64,000 bases of DNA from Acinetobacter gerneri DSM 14967 = CIP 107464 = MTCC 9824 (GCF_000368565.1 NZ_KB849544.1:95064-159063); one strand, 5' to 3'. Numbered from the stretch's first letter, positions 44,174 through 54,042 are shown. A program made the numbers and translations. Notes: a model not told the origin generated them from the sequence alone.

Positions 44174-45289
44174 ATGTCATTTTTAAAACCTAGCTATTTG
44201 GATAAAGTTAAAAAAATGCGAACAGATTTAAATCAACTTGAGCCACAATCTTTAGTAGACGCTTTTTTAAAATATCCACCAGAAACTTTTCGTATTCAAA
44301 ATTCTGCAGATTTTTTACCTTTTTTTACTACCAAATTTAATTTGCTTACGACTTTAGATGCTGCAGATCGTAAGAAAATAGAATCATTTTTTGCATATCC
44401 GTATTGGGGAAAATTACTTAATCTTTCTACTTGTTTTATTGGCACAACTGTTAGTGAATATACACCATTATCAAGTGATATTTCTGCTATTGAAATGAGT
44501 TTAAAGCTTAAGCAAATTGCACAAAATCATACACTCACGATTATTAAAGATTTACCAATCAATTCACCACTGCTGTCTAGAAAAGAGAATGATTTTAGCC
44601 AAGAACTCATTACAACAGCCGAAAAATACGGTTTTATCTCAGTTGAAGGCCAAGCTTTGGCCTATGTTCCGATTGATTTTAAGGATCAAGAAGATTATTT
44701 ATCAAGATTGTCGAAAAGTCGCCGAAAAAACTTAAAGCGTAAGCTAAAAAGTCTTGATAATCTTAATATTGAAATCCTCAAAACGGGAGATCAAAAGTTT
44801 CAAAATCCAGAATTTAGACAGCAATTATATCAACTCTATCTCGCCGTTTATGAGCAAAGTGATATACATTTTGACTTATTAACACCGCAATTTTTTGATG
44901 AAATATTACTTAATGCTTCAAATGGTGGGCGAGTATTTTTCTATTGGGATCAAGAGATTTTGGTTGGTTTTAACATTTGCTTTGAATACCAAAACAATTT
45001 AATCGATAAATATATTGGTTTAAATTATTCTCTCGCATTAGAGCACAATTTGTATTTTGTGAGTTGGTTTATCAATTTAAATTATGCCAAACAACAAGGT
45101 TTAAATTTTTATATTGCAGGTTGGACTGATCCAGAAGTGAAATCACAACTGGGTGCAAAATTTACATTTACCCGTCATCTTGTTTGGATTCGCCAACCTA
45201 TTTTGCGATTTGTCTTAGGAAAATTAAAGCACCTCTTTGAATCAGATAGTCATTGGCATGAAAAAATGCAGGAATTGAAACATGAATAA
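44174..45289 (+). CDS. GNAT/FemAB-like acyltransferase
   Basis: A 371-residue soluble protein of the Acetyltransf_6/BioF2-like group. The basic block LSKSRRKNLKRKLKSLDNL (about residues 178-196) is the usual 'R-x-NL-R/K-x-L' feature. It is followed by 'LYLAVYEQSDIHFDLLTPQFFDEIL', 'GRVFFYWDQEILVGFNICF' and 'LYFVSWFINLNYAKQQGLNFYIAGW'. Such enzymes join an acyl or aminoacyl group to an amine. No membrane helix. It overlaps the arginase-like gene by 8 bp, so the two are made together. Confidence 0.76.
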   Translation: MSFLKPSYLDKVKKMRTDLNQLEPQSLVDAFLKYPPETFRIQNSADFLPFFTTKFNLLTTLDAADRKKIESFFAYPYWGKLLNLSTCFIGTTVSEYTPLSSDISAIEMSLKLKQIAQNHTLTIIKDLPINSPLLSRKENDFSQELITTAEKYGFISVEGQALAYVPIDFKDQEDYLSRLSKSRRKNLKRKLKSLDNLNIEILKTGDQKFQNPEFRQQLYQLYLAVYEQSDIHFDLLTPQFFDEILLNASNGGRVFFYWDQEILVGFNICFEYQNNLIDKYIGLNYSLALEHNLYFVSWFINLNYAKQQGLNFYIAGWTDPEVKSQLGAKFTFTRHLVWIRQPILRFVLGKLKHLFESDSHWHEKMQELKHE

Positions 45290-46172
45290 TCACTTGAATA
45301 AGCAACATATTATTCTCAATTTTGATCACTCTGCAGGTATTCCAGATGGAGCGCTAAATATTGAGCTAGATCAATGGCAGGAGATGATTCGATTTGGATG
45401 TAAATGGAAACAATTTAGTCAGCTAGAAAATTATTTAAGTTCTAAATTACCTGCTCAAGAAAATTTGGGTTGTGTATTGATGGGGAGTGGTGACTATCAT
45501 CATATTACCCAATTGCTGTTAAAAAGAATGAATCATCACGAGCCATTTCACTTAATTGTTTGTGATAATCATCCGGACAACATGCGCTATCCATTTGGGA
45601 TACACTGCGGTTCTTGGGTCAATTGGGCAAGTAAATTGCCACAAGTTGCTCGAATTGATGTATTGGGGATCAGCTCAAGTGATATAAGCCTTGCGCATGC
45701 ATGGGAAAATCACTGGAGACCACTATGTAAAATGAAAGTTCATTATTGGAGTATCCAACAGGATGCTCATTGGATGAAGTGGATAGGTGCTGCAAAGGCT
45801 TGGCACGGCTATCAAAACCCAGATGAATTAATGGATGATTTTTTACATGAAATGAGCCAAATTAATTTGCCTATTTATCTGTCAATAGATAAAGATGTGT
45901 TGTCTAAAGAGGTTGTAATGACAAATTGGGATCAAGGTCATTTTTTAGCAGAGCATTTATTAAATCTTATTGAACAATGTAAAGGACAATTAATAGGGGC
46001 AGATATAACAGGCGATGTGTCTGCTTATCACTATCTAAATCATTTCAAACGCTTTTTGAGTGCTAGTGATGGACAAAATGAGCCAACTCAAGCAGAAATC
46101 GATGCTTGGCAAATCAACCAGAAAGACTTAAATATGAAACTTATCGACGCTTTAGATATGGTTTGGAAATAG
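45282..46172 (+). CDS. divergent arginase/ureohydrolase-fold enzyme
   Basis: A 296-residue protein with the metal-ligand layout of the arginase/agmatinase/HDAC fold, in altered form. 'LMGSGDYHHIT' stands for GGDHS, 'VCDNHPDNM' for DAHxD, and 'YLSIDKDVLS' for SxDxD. His and four Asp ligands appear kept, while the surrounding consensus is not, so the substrate need not be a guanidino compound. Many family members remove urea, formyl or acetyl groups from amines. Together with the class III aminotransferase and the acyltransferase-like protein it points to amine or diamine chemistry. Not part of any pathway I recognise. Confidence 0.72.
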   Translation: MNNHLNKQHIILNFDHSAGIPDGALNIELDQWQEMIRFGCKWKQFSQLENYLSSKLPAQENLGCVLMGSGDYHHITQLLLKRMNHHEPFHLIVCDNHPDNMRYPFGIHCGSWVNWASKLPQVARIDVLGISSSDISLAHAWENHWRPLCKMKVHYWSIQQDAHWMKWIGAAKAWHGYQNPDELMDDFLHEMSQINLPIYLSIDKDVLSKEVVMTNWDQGHFLAEHLLNLIEQCKGQLIGADITGDVSAYHYLNHFKRFLSASDGQNEPTQAEIDAWQINQKDLNMKLIDALDMVWK

Positions 46173-46339
46173 CATTTGCTACTTAAAGTTTTTTAATCCA
46201 TATCGTTTTAGTCGAATGATCCATATGTGATATATACTGTAATTTACATAAAAATATACAATATTTTTTATTCAATTTTATCGTAATTTGATAATATAAT
46301 TCCGAGCGAAATGCTAGGATTATATGATTAGGATAAAAT

Positions 46340-48409
46340 ATGAAGTTAGGGTTAACAAAAAATTCGTGGTTATTTGCCATAAAAACCACAATCGCAGCAA
46401 TGTTAGCTCTCTATATTTCATTAGCTTTTGATTTGACTAATCCAAGTTGGGCAGTTGCAACAGTATTTATCGCATCACAACCATTTTCATCATCGACATT
46501 TTCTAAAGGCTTATACCGAATTATCGGTACTTTTTGCGGTGCACTCGTTGCACTTTTTTTAGTGCCAAATTTAGTGCAAACCCCCATTATTTTATGTTTA
46601 GCATTCTCTTTATGGGTTGCTTTGTGCCTTTATGTCTCATTACAAGATCGCTCGCCACGCAGTTATATGTTTATGCTCGCAGGCTACACTGCCACGATTA
46701 TTGGCTTTCCAAGTGTCATGGCGCCAGATGTTATTTTTACGACTGCGACGGATAGATTTCAGGAAATTTTACTTGGTGTTGTGTCGAGTGCACTGGTGCA
46801 TCGTGTTTTGTTTCCAAATAACATATTTAATGCGGTTAAAGCGACGATAGATAAGTGGATAAATGATGCTTATCAGTTAATTGGAATGAGTCTAAATGGT
46901 CGAGAAAATAACCCTGAAGGGAAAGGCTATGACCTTCTACATAATGTTGCAAACTATCCGATGAATCTTGAACGCTTAGCGGATCACCTTGTTTATGATG
47001 GGCGACGTGGACGACAGCAAGCGGCAGTTGTAGAAAATATACAAAGTAGTATGCGTCAAATTGTACCGCTTGTAGATTCTATTTTTTTACGAATTAATCT
47101 GTTGGGCGAAGAAAATATTCCTCAAGAATTAAAAGGTATTTTTAACAAATTAAAAAAATCATCTGAAATTGAATTAAATCAAAATGAATTTCATCAAATA
47201 AAAACTGAACTGAACGCGCTAAAAAAGCAATATTCAAATTTACAAACAACTCAGTTTAATATTTCGATTTATGCCTTAATCATCAGATTGATCGAGTTGA
47301 CACACTTTATGCATAAAGTTCAAATTTTGCATGAAAATTTGACTAATGATCAGTACAAATCAAATGAAAAAGCACCTAAAAAACATTATTTTGTAGATCA
47401 AAAATTGGCGCTTTTATCTGCACTTACTGTTTTTTGCACGATCATGGTGACCTGTTTACTTTGGATTTTTTGTGGTTGGGATAGCACAGCCTCATCCATG
47501 CCAATGATGGCAGCGATTTCCTGTTCACTTTTTGCAACCTTTGATAGTGCTTTACCACCTCTAAAAATGTTTATTAATGCTACCGTTGTTTCAATCTTGA
47601 TTGTGCTGTTTTATGCTGTGATGGTACTGCCGAGTATCAATAGTTATGAAATGTTATTATTGGTGATTGTTCCACTATTTATTGCCTTAGCTTTATTTAT
47701 GACAGTTCCAAATACTGCTTTTATCAGCATGATATTGGCAATTAATTTGGCTTCATTGATGGGATTGAAAAATGAATATCACTCTGATTTTTTATTTACG
47801 ATAAACAGTGGCTTAACAACAGTTTTAGGTATAGGTATTGCATTTTTCATGATTTATGCCATGCGTTCCAAAAAGCCAATTTGGGTTGCTAGTCAAATCG
47901 AAAAATATGCTTTAAGAGATATTATCAATACGATAAAACGTGATATTTCCGCTAAAAAATATTGGAAAGAGCGTGAAAGTTTTATCAATCGAATGCTAGA
48001 TAAAACCTATCAACTTTTGCCCCGAGTTAAGCATCCGACTAAGAAAAAGCTCTATGAAGATACACATTTGTTAAATGATATTCGACTAGGGATCAATCTT
48101 TTGGATCTCAAGCAGTATTTGCTTCAAAGCAAAAATCAGACACAGAAAGTTCAAGTACAGCGGCTCTTAGGCAATATTATTGATTATTTAGAGTTGAAAT
48201 TGGCTCATAAAAACAGCATGCCAAGAGAGCAGATATTTAGATATATTGATGAATTAATGTCGCAATATCAAGGTACTATAGCTGAAAATGAGTTAAATAT
48301 CGTATTGTACAATATCAAAATCTCACTGCATCCTGATTATATTTTTACAACAGTGAAAAATGATTTTGATCAAGAAGATGATTTGAACAGTCAACTCAGT
48401 CCGACTTAG
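46340..48409 (+). CDS. FUSC-family inner-membrane efflux protein
   Basis: A 689-residue protein of the fusaric-acid-resistance/AaeB-like family. Two hydrophobic blocks of about six helices each (about 15-165 and 350-510) are separated by a cytosolic region of about 180 residues and followed by a soluble C-terminal part. The opening 'TTIAAMLALYISLAFDLTNPSWAVATVFIASQP' is diagnostic. Such proteins export aromatic acids, usually with a membrane-fusion partner (AaeA), but none is adjacent, so the substrate is unknown. A bidirectional terminator follows. Confidence 0.87.
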   Translation: MKLGLTKNSWLFAIKTTIAAMLALYISLAFDLTNPSWAVATVFIASQPFSSSTFSKGLYRIIGTFCGALVALFLVPNLVQTPIILCLAFSLWVALCLYVSLQDRSPRSYMFMLAGYTATIIGFPSVMAPDVIFTTATDRFQEILLGVVSSALVHRVLFPNNIFNAVKATIDKWINDAYQLIGMSLNGRENNPEGKGYDLLHNVANYPMNLERLADHLVYDGRRGRQQAAVVENIQSSMRQIVPLVDSIFLRINLLGEENIPQELKGIFNKLKKSSEIELNQNEFHQIKTELNALKKQYSNLQTTQFNISIYALIIRLIELTHFMHKVQILHENLTNDQYKSNEKAPKKHYFVDQKLALLSALTVFCTIMVTCLLWIFCGWDSTASSMPMMAAISCSLFATFDSALPPLKMFINATVVSILIVLFYAVMVLPSINSYEMLLLVIVPLFIALALFMTVPNTAFISMILAINLASLMGLKNEYHSDFLFTINSGLTTVLGIGIAFFMIYAMRSKKPIWVASQIEKYALRDIINTIKRDISAKKYWKERESFINRMLDKTYQLLPRVKHPTKKKLYEDTHLLNDIRLGINLLDLKQYLLQSKNQTQKVQVQRLLGNIIDYLELKLAHKNSMPREQIFRYIDELMSQYQGTIAENELNIVLYNIKISLHPDYIFTTVKNDFDQEDDLNSQLSPT

Positions 48410-48440
48410 ATTAAGATCTTTACCTTTGTATAAAACATAA

Positions 48441-48470
48441 AAAAAGAGCTTGAATATTCAAGCTCTTTTT
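48441..48470. terminator. bidirectional terminator
   Basis: A 30-bp perfect palindrome centred on GAATATTC with A run and T run on opposite sides. It serves the FUSC gene and the convergent fatty-acid transporter gene. Confidence 0.92.
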
Positions 48471-48482
48471 CTTTCAATTAAT

Positions 48483-49892
48483 TTAAAATGTAGGTGGTAC
48501 ATAACTGAGTGTTCTTCCTAAAATCCAGAGCAAGAACAGGACCACTGGAAAATGGAAAATTAACTGTGTTACGGTAAAACCAATCACATCTTTTGCCTTT
48601 AGCTTTAATATGCCCAGCATTGGTAGCATAAAAAATGGATTGATCAAATTTGGTAAAGCTTCAGCAGCATTGTAAATCTGTACAGACCAACCGAGATGAT
48701 ATTTCAGATCATGTGCAGCTTGAATCACATAAGGTGCCTCAATGATCCATTTTCCACCACCTGAAGGGATAAAAAATCCTAAAATGGCTGAATAAATCCC
48801 CATAACGACAGCAAAGGTTTCTTTAGATGAAATGGAAACGAAAAATTCAGCAATATAATGTGATAATGACAAATCTTGACTGTTCATGGCATGAGTCATG
48901 ATAAAAGCGATACTGCCATACAATGGGAATTGGATTAAAACACCAGATATGGCTGGAATCGCTTTAGATACAGCATTTAGAAAATTTCTAGGTGTACCAT
49001 GTAAGGCAATGCCTAACATCAAAAATATAAAGTTGTAGGTATTTAAACCTGAAATTGCCATGATTGGATTGCTTTTTGTAAATTCATTAAACATCCAAAT
49101 TAAACCAAGAATGACGATTAAAATTGAGAGAATAGGGGAGTTTTCTAACCAGTCGCCAGGACGTTTTTGAGTACTAACTTCAGTTTTTTCTTCATCCAAT
49201 TTCACATCAAAATCGTCAATCGTTTTGATGTCATTTCCTTTAGGTGCAGACCAAAAAGCGATTGCAATAGATAACACAATTAAAATGCCTGTCATCAGCA
49301 TAGATTGTGGTAAAAATATCGTTTCTGTAAAAGGAATTACACCAGTAAGTTGGTAAAGTGAGTCCGGTAAACTGGCTTTATTTGCTTGTAATTGCGCAGC
49401 TGAAGAACTAATTCCAAGTGCCCAAGTCGCACCCATACCGATAATCGCTGCTGCCGCGGCTGCACGATAATCCATATTCAGTTCTTTACGTTTTGACAGT
49501 GCGATCACCAGTAAAGCTGTTAAAACGGTACTCATTGCCCAGTTAATGAGTGAAACTGTGAGACTCACAGTGGCAACTAAAACGATCGCACTGCGTCCAG
49601 AGTGAGGAATATGCGCCAATTTTTGGATGAGAAAGCCTACGGGTTTAGACACTGAGACGACGTAACCGACCACGATGAGCATACACATTTGCATAGTAAA
49701 TGGGATCAAACTCCAAAAACCATCACCAAATGATAGTGCAACCTGTTTTGCTGGAGCACCGATCGCAATCGATGCAATTGCTACGATCACGACACCAAGT
49801 AAGGCAAAAATATATGAATCAGGGAACCATTTTTCTGACCAATCACTGACTTTGATGGCAAATTTTTGTAAGATATTTTGTGAATCACTCAC
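48483..49892 (-). CDS. short-chain fatty acid transporter (AtoE-like)
   Basis: A 469-residue inner-membrane transporter with about 11-12 helices, of the AtoE/TIGR00366 family. Characteristic are 'SDWSEKWFPDSYIFALLGVVIVAIASI', 'NWAMSTVLTALLVIALSKR' and 'FFIPSGGGKWIIEAPYVIQAA'. It imports acetoacetate or short-chain acids. Translation starts at GTG 49892 behind AGGAGG. The gene is near the liu operon, whose end products are acetoacetate and acetyl-CoA, so it may supply or recycle those compounds; it has its own promoter region with a 20-bp palindrome. Confidence 0.88.
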   Translation of the reverse strand: MSDSQNILQKFAIKVSDWSEKWFPDSYIFALLGVVIVAIASIAIGAPAKQVALSFGDGFWSLIPFTMQMCMLIVVGYVVSVSKPVGFLIQKLAHIPHSGRSAIVLVATVSLTVSLINWAMSTVLTALLVIALSKRKELNMDYRAAAAAAIIGMGATWALGISSSAAQLQANKASLPDSLYQLTGVIPFTETIFLPQSMLMTGILIVLSIAIAFWSAPKGNDIKTIDDFDVKLDEEKTEVSTQKRPGDWLENSPILSILIVILGLIWMFNEFTKSNPIMAISGLNTYNFIFLMLGIALHGTPRNFLNAVSKAIPAISGVLIQFPLYGSIAFIMTHAMNSQDLSLSHYIAEFFVSISSKETFAVVMGIYSAILGFFIPSGGGKWIIEAPYVIQAAHDLKYHLGWSVQIYNAAEALPNLINPFFMLPMLGILKLKAKDVIGFTVTQLIFHFPVVLFLLWILGRTLSYVPPTF

Positions 49893-49952
49893 TTTTGACT
49901 CCTCCTATTTTTTTTCGTATTTCAACTTCCTGTTGAATCAGCAAAAGCTGCC

Positions 49953-49972
49953 AAAGAATGTTAACATTCTTT
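49953..49972. promoter_or_regulatory. palindromic operator of atoE-like gene
   Basis: Perfect 20-bp palindrome AAAGAATGTTAACATTCTTT, about 60-80 bp upstream of the transporter start. Likely a regulator-binding site; the protein is unknown. Confidence 0.6.
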
Positions 49973-50118
49973 ATAAATAGTTGTAATAATAATGTGAATA
50001 ATATTGTATTTACAGTGATTGTTTTATCTCATCAAATTGATTTATAAATGATAATTAAAATTAGACTACAGAAATACACATATTAATTTGGTCATCTAAC
50101 ATCTATTGTTTGTTGTCG

Positions 50119-50154
50119 TTGGTCGAAATTTACATCATTTGTAAACTCGACCAA
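50119..50154. promoter_or_regulatory. inverted repeat TTGGTCGA...TCGACCAA
   Basis: Arms TTGGTCGA and TCGACCAA separated by 20 bp that contain a second TTTACA/TGTAAA pairing. Unusual G+C content for the region. Could be an operator or a hairpin in the transporter leader. Confidence 0.5.
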
Positions 50155-50331
50155 ATTTATCCGTTGTTCAAATTATAACAATAACCAAAGCAATAATTTA
50201 TGATCAAATCATAATTATTCATAGACTATTGTTGTTATTTATCCTGCTTCCTCAGCAATAAAGTAAAACTTTATTTTTTAATTCACTTTTCAATAAATAT
50301 GATGATCTGATCGTTCTATAAACTATGTGAA

Positions 50332-51231
50332 TCAGGCTTTATTTTGAAAATAGGCTTGAGCATAATTTGATGGATTATGACGTTGTAATACTTGATTAAT
50401 ATCATGGCTGGCTTGCATTAAGGCATCGATATCAATACCTGTTTTGAAACCCATATTGTTTAGTAAATAATACAAATCCTCAGTTGCGACATTTCCAGCA
50501 GCTCCTTTGGCATAAGGACAGCCACCCAAGCCAGAAACAGATGAATCAAATGTACGAATACCTTGCTCAAGTGATTGGTAAATGTTGGCTATCGCCATGC
50601 CATAAGTATTGTGGAAATGTCCTGCTAAAAATTTACTGTCAATTTCATTTAATACACTCGCCCACAATCGCTTCACTCGATCTGGTGTTGCTGTGCCTAT
50701 GGTTTCACCCAAAGAGATTTCATAACAGCCCATATCAAACAGCTTGGTGACGACTTGAGTGACTTGTTGCGGTGAAATTGCACCTTCATAAGGACAATCT
50801 ACAACGCATGAAACGTAGCCTCGAACTTTGATATCATTTTGCTTAGCAAGCGCAATGACATCAGCAAATTTTTCAAAACTTTCAGCGATAGAACAGTTAA
50901 TATTTTTTTGGGTAAAGCTTTCTGAAGCTGCTGTAAAAACAGCAACTTCCTTACAGCCACACGCCAATGCTTGTTCAAAACCCTTTAAATTTGGGGTCAA
51001 TAAACTCAGTGCTATCCCTGTATTTTGAGGAAGCTCGGCAAACAGTTCTGTACTATTTGCCATCTGTGGAACCCATTTTGGAGAGACACATGAACCGACT
51101 TCAATCGACTGTAGTCCTGTTTGCATTAACGCTAAAATCAATGTTTTACGTTGTTCTAATGTGAGTGGCATTTTTTCATTTTGCAGGCCATCACGTGGAC
51201 CAACTTCAACAATTTTTACATCATCGCTCAT
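50332..51231 (-). CDS. mvaB: hydroxymethylglutaryl-CoA lyase
   Basis: Last step of leucine breakdown: splits HMG-CoA into acetyl-CoA and acetoacetate. 299 residues. The N-terminal VEVGPRDGLQNEK holds the catalytic Arg/Asp, 'AGHFHNTYGMA' the metal-binding His pair, and 'GLGGCPYAKGAAGNVATED' the active-site Cys loop. It is the 3'-most gene of the liu operon and overlaps the biotin-subunit stop by 4 bp (ATGA). Also called liuE. Confidence 0.95.
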   Translation of the reverse strand: MSDDVKIVEVGPRDGLQNEKMPLTLEQRKTLILALMQTGLQSIEVGSCVSPKWVPQMANSTELFAELPQNTGIALSLLTPNLKGFEQALACGCKEVAVFTAASESFTQKNINCSIAESFEKFADVIALAKQNDIKVRGYVSCVVDCPYEGAISPQQVTQVVTKLFDMGCYEISLGETIGTATPDRVKRLWASVLNEIDSKFLAGHFHNTYGMAIANIYQSLEQGIRTFDSSVSGLGGCPYAKGAAGNVATEDLYYLLNNMGFKTGIDIDALMQASHDINQVLQRHNPSNYAQAYFQNKA

Positions 51232-53216
51232 GCTGCATCCTCTGAAATAGGTTCAAATTCCACCAATTCATCCCCAGCTTTAACTTGATCGCCGACTTGG
51301 AAATAAGCTTGGCTAATCACGCCATCTCTCGGAGCACGAATAGAGTATTCTATTTTCATGGCTTCTAAAGTGATTAAGACGTCATTTTTTTTCACAGCCG
51401 CATTTTTTTCTACCAAGACTTGTGTAATCACGCCAGGCATCGGAGCTTTAAGATTGGCTTCATTATCTTGCGTATCTGCCGCTGCAAAATTTTGTTTAAT
51501 ATAGCCAAATATAAAGCTTTGACCGTTTTGATATAGCGTCAAACCATCTTGATTTTGATTGAAAGCTTGTTTGATTTGTTTGCCATTAATCAAAAGTGAT
51601 AATGTATTTTTATCAGCCAATTCACCTGATATTTCAAATGTTTGATCTTGGAATTTCGCAAGATAAGTATTTTGTTCTTGCGTAAATTCAACTTGAATCG
51701 TTTCATTTAAATATTCAAGTTTTACGGTATAACTACTGTTTAAATTGACACGCCAAAGTTTGTGATTTTGCCAAATTGGATTGTTTGGTACAGCCGAAAA
51801 CTTTAACAGCAGCGCGATAAATGCAGCAGCGACTTTAGTGTCAGGACTCGCTGTGGCGATTTTTTTAAATAGAAAATCGTCTTCACGTTGGATCAAATTG
51901 GTATCTAGATTTGCAGTTTTAAATGACTCAGAACGGATAATACGATCTAGAAATGCAATGTTATTGCCAAGCCCATCTACATAAAACTGTCCTAGTGCAT
52001 GTTGCATTTGAACCAATGCAGCTTGACGATTTTCACCCCATACGATCAGTTTGGCGATCATAGGATCATAAAAAGTCGTGATTTCATCACCTTGAATGAT
52101 GCCACTGTCTATACGAACATTTTGATTTTGTTCAGGATAATGTAGGTAACTGATCTGACCAATCGCAGGTAGATAACCTTTTTCAGGTTCTTCAGCATAA
52201 ACCCTTGCTTCGATCGCATGACCGTTGATTTTCAATTGATCTTGCTGTTTCGGGAGTCGTTCACCAAAAGCTACTCGAAGTTGCCATTCAACCAAATCGA
52301 CCCCTGTGATCATTTCAGAAACAGGATGCTCAACTTGTAGACGGGTATTCATTTCCATGAAATAAGCTGTACCATCTTGCTCGACGATAAATTCTACCGT
52401 GCCTGCGCCCACATAGTTTACAGCTTTGGCAGCATCTACAGCGGCTTGGCGTATGACACTCAATTTATCTTCTGGCATTTTTGGTGCAGGAGCTTCTTCA
52501 AGGACTTTTTGATGACGGCGTTGCACTGAACAATCACGTTCAAAAAAATGTACATAATTGCCGTGTTGATCACCAAAAACTTGTACCTCAATATGCCGTG
52601 GATTGACCACATAGCGTTCTATGAGTACATCATCATTGGCAAAACTTGCTTTTGCTTCACGTTTACAAGAGGCGAGAGAAGCCAAGAAATCATCTGATTT
52701 TTCAACTAAACTCATGCCTTTTCCGCCACCACCTGCCGAAGCTTTAATCAGGACAGGATAGCCAATTTGGTCAGCTTGTTGTTTTAAAAATTCAGGATCT
52801 TGATTTGAGCCATGATAACCCGGTGTTAATGGCACACCCGCATTTTCCATCAGTTGTTTAGAGGTTGCTTTCAATCCCATTTTTAGGATCGCATCTACTG
52901 GTGGACCGATAAAAGTGATGCCATTTTTTTTACATGCGAGTGCAAATTGATCATTTTCAGATAAAAAACCATAACCTGGATGTATAGCTTGGCTACCTGT
53001 ATCAAGTGCGGCTTGAATGATTCTTTCAACTTGTAAATAACTTTGAGCCGCAGGTGATGCACCGATATAAATGGCCTCATCCGCTTGTTTGACGTGTTGC
53101 GCATTTTTATCAGCATCAGAATATACAGCAACAGTTGCGATACCTAATTTCTTCGCTGTTTTTATCACTCGGCAAGCAATTTCACCACGGTTTGCAATCA
53201 ATATTTTTTCAAACAT
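51228..53216 (-). CDS. liuD: methylcrotonyl-CoA carboxylase, biotin-carrying subunit
   Basis: ATP- and biotin-dependent carboxylation of 3-methylcrotonyl-CoA, alpha subunit, 662 residues. It opens with biotin carboxylase motifs (KILIANRGEIACRVIKTAKKLG), the ATP-grasp glycine loop KASAGGGGKGM, 'RDCSVQRRHQKVLEEAPAP' and 'EMNTRLQVEHPVSE'. The C-terminal biotinyl domain has EAMKIEYSI, with Lys as attachment site. Works with the beta subunit at 54043. Confidence 0.95.
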   Translation of the reverse strand: MFEKILIANRGEIACRVIKTAKKLGIATVAVYSDADKNAQHVKQADEAIYIGASPAAQSYLQVERIIQAALDTGSQAIHPGYGFLSENDQFALACKKNGITFIGPPVDAILKMGLKATSKQLMENAGVPLTPGYHGSNQDPEFLKQQADQIGYPVLIKASAGGGGKGMSLVEKSDDFLASLASCKREAKASFANDDVLIERYVVNPRHIEVQVFGDQHGNYVHFFERDCSVQRRHQKVLEEAPAPKMPEDKLSVIRQAAVDAAKAVNYVGAGTVEFIVEQDGTAYFMEMNTRLQVEHPVSEMITGVDLVEWQLRVAFGERLPKQQDQLKINGHAIEARVYAEEPEKGYLPAIGQISYLHYPEQNQNVRIDSGIIQGDEITTFYDPMIAKLIVWGENRQAALVQMQHALGQFYVDGLGNNIAFLDRIIRSESFKTANLDTNLIQREDDFLFKKIATASPDTKVAAAFIALLLKFSAVPNNPIWQNHKLWRVNLNSSYTVKLEYLNETIQVEFTQEQNTYLAKFQDQTFEISGELADKNTLSLLINGKQIKQAFNQNQDGLTLYQNGQSFIFGYIKQNFAAADTQDNEANLKAPMPGVITQVLVEKNAAVKKNDVLITLEAMKIEYSIRAPRDGVISQAYFQVGDQVKAGDELVEFEPISEDAA

Positions 53217-53229
53217 TTGCTTATCCTTA

Positions 53230-54030
53230 TCATTGTTCTGATGTTGTTTTCACCCAACTTGGGCTTTGTTTATTTAAAAATGCATTGAGTCCATCTTTGG
53301 CTTCTGCACCTTGTCTGAGATGGGCAATGTGTTTGGCTGTACTTTGTAAAAGTTCGGCATTCACTTGCTCAGTTGCAACCATTGCGATTAATTGCTTTGA
53401 GGCTGTTTGTGCGGCTGCGCCACCCAGTAATAATGCATCAATAATGTCTTGTATTTTCTGATCCAACTGTTCAGGCTCAGTCACTTCATGTACCAGACCA
53501 ATATCACGTGCATGTTTTGCCGAAATGCGTTCTGCTGTTAAAAAATATCGTGATGCTTGACGTGCCCCGATAGCACGAATGACATAAGGGCTAATGGTTG
53601 AGGGTGCTAAACCTAAGCGAACCTCTGAAGTTGCAAACTTAGCTTCCGAGCTTGCGATACACATATCACAAGCTGAGGCGAGTCCCATGCCACCGCCTAG
53701 CGCTGCACCATGCACACGTGCAATAGTGGGTTGTTTTAGCGTCGCCAAAGCATTTAGCATTTGTGCGAGTTTAAGAGCATCCGCTTCATTTTCTGCGAGT
53801 TCAGCTTCACCTTGCGCTTTCATCCAGTTGAGATCAGCCCCAGCTGAAAAGCTTTTTCCACGACCTGCCAAAATCACCACACGAACTTGGTTATTTTGAT
53901 TTAAAGCGTCAAAACAAGATTGCAGTTCTTCTATCAAAACTGGATTGAAGGCATTGTGTACTTCTGGTCGATTCAACCAAATCGTTGCAGTTTGTTCTGC
54001 TATTTCTAATTGTATGTATTGAAAATCCAT
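53230..54030 (-). CDS. liuC: methylglutaconyl-CoA hydratase (enoyl-CoA hydratase family)
   Basis: Crotonase-fold enzyme hydrating 3-methylglutaconyl-CoA to HMG-CoA, 266 residues. Oxyanion-hole segments are 'GKSFSAGADLNWMK' and 'HGAALGGGMGLASACDM'; the following 'VRLGLAPSTISPYVIRAIG' is usual for this branch. The specific name rests on the operon position between the two carboxylase subunits. Confidence 0.92.
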   Translation of the reverse strand: MDFQYIQLEIAEQTATIWLNRPEVHNAFNPVLIEELQSCFDALNQNNQVRVVILAGRGKSFSAGADLNWMKAQGEAELAENEADALKLAQMLNALATLKQPTIARVHGAALGGGMGLASACDMCIASSEAKFATSEVRLGLAPSTISPYVIRAIGARQASRYFLTAERISAKHARDIGLVHEVTEPEQLDQKIQDIIDALLLGGAAAQTASKQLIAMVATEQVNAELLQSTAKHIAHLRQGAEAKDGLNAFLNKQSPSWVKTTSEQ

Positions 54031-54042
54031 TTCCTAAACTCC

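Larger units (their letters stand above)
49893..50331. other. intergenic region upstream of atoE-like gene
   Basis: About 440 bases without a gene. It holds the palindrome at 49953-49972 and the inverted repeat at 50119-50154; the right end must contain the 3' end signals of the liu operon, of which only a weak hairpin (AATAAAG/CTTTATT near 50260-50276) is seen. Confidence 0.5.

Noticed and set aside
53594..53899. Antisense ORF opposite liuC
   Set aside because: The composition mirrors the real gene (Ala/Pro/Ser-rich reverse reading); liuC has full family motifs.
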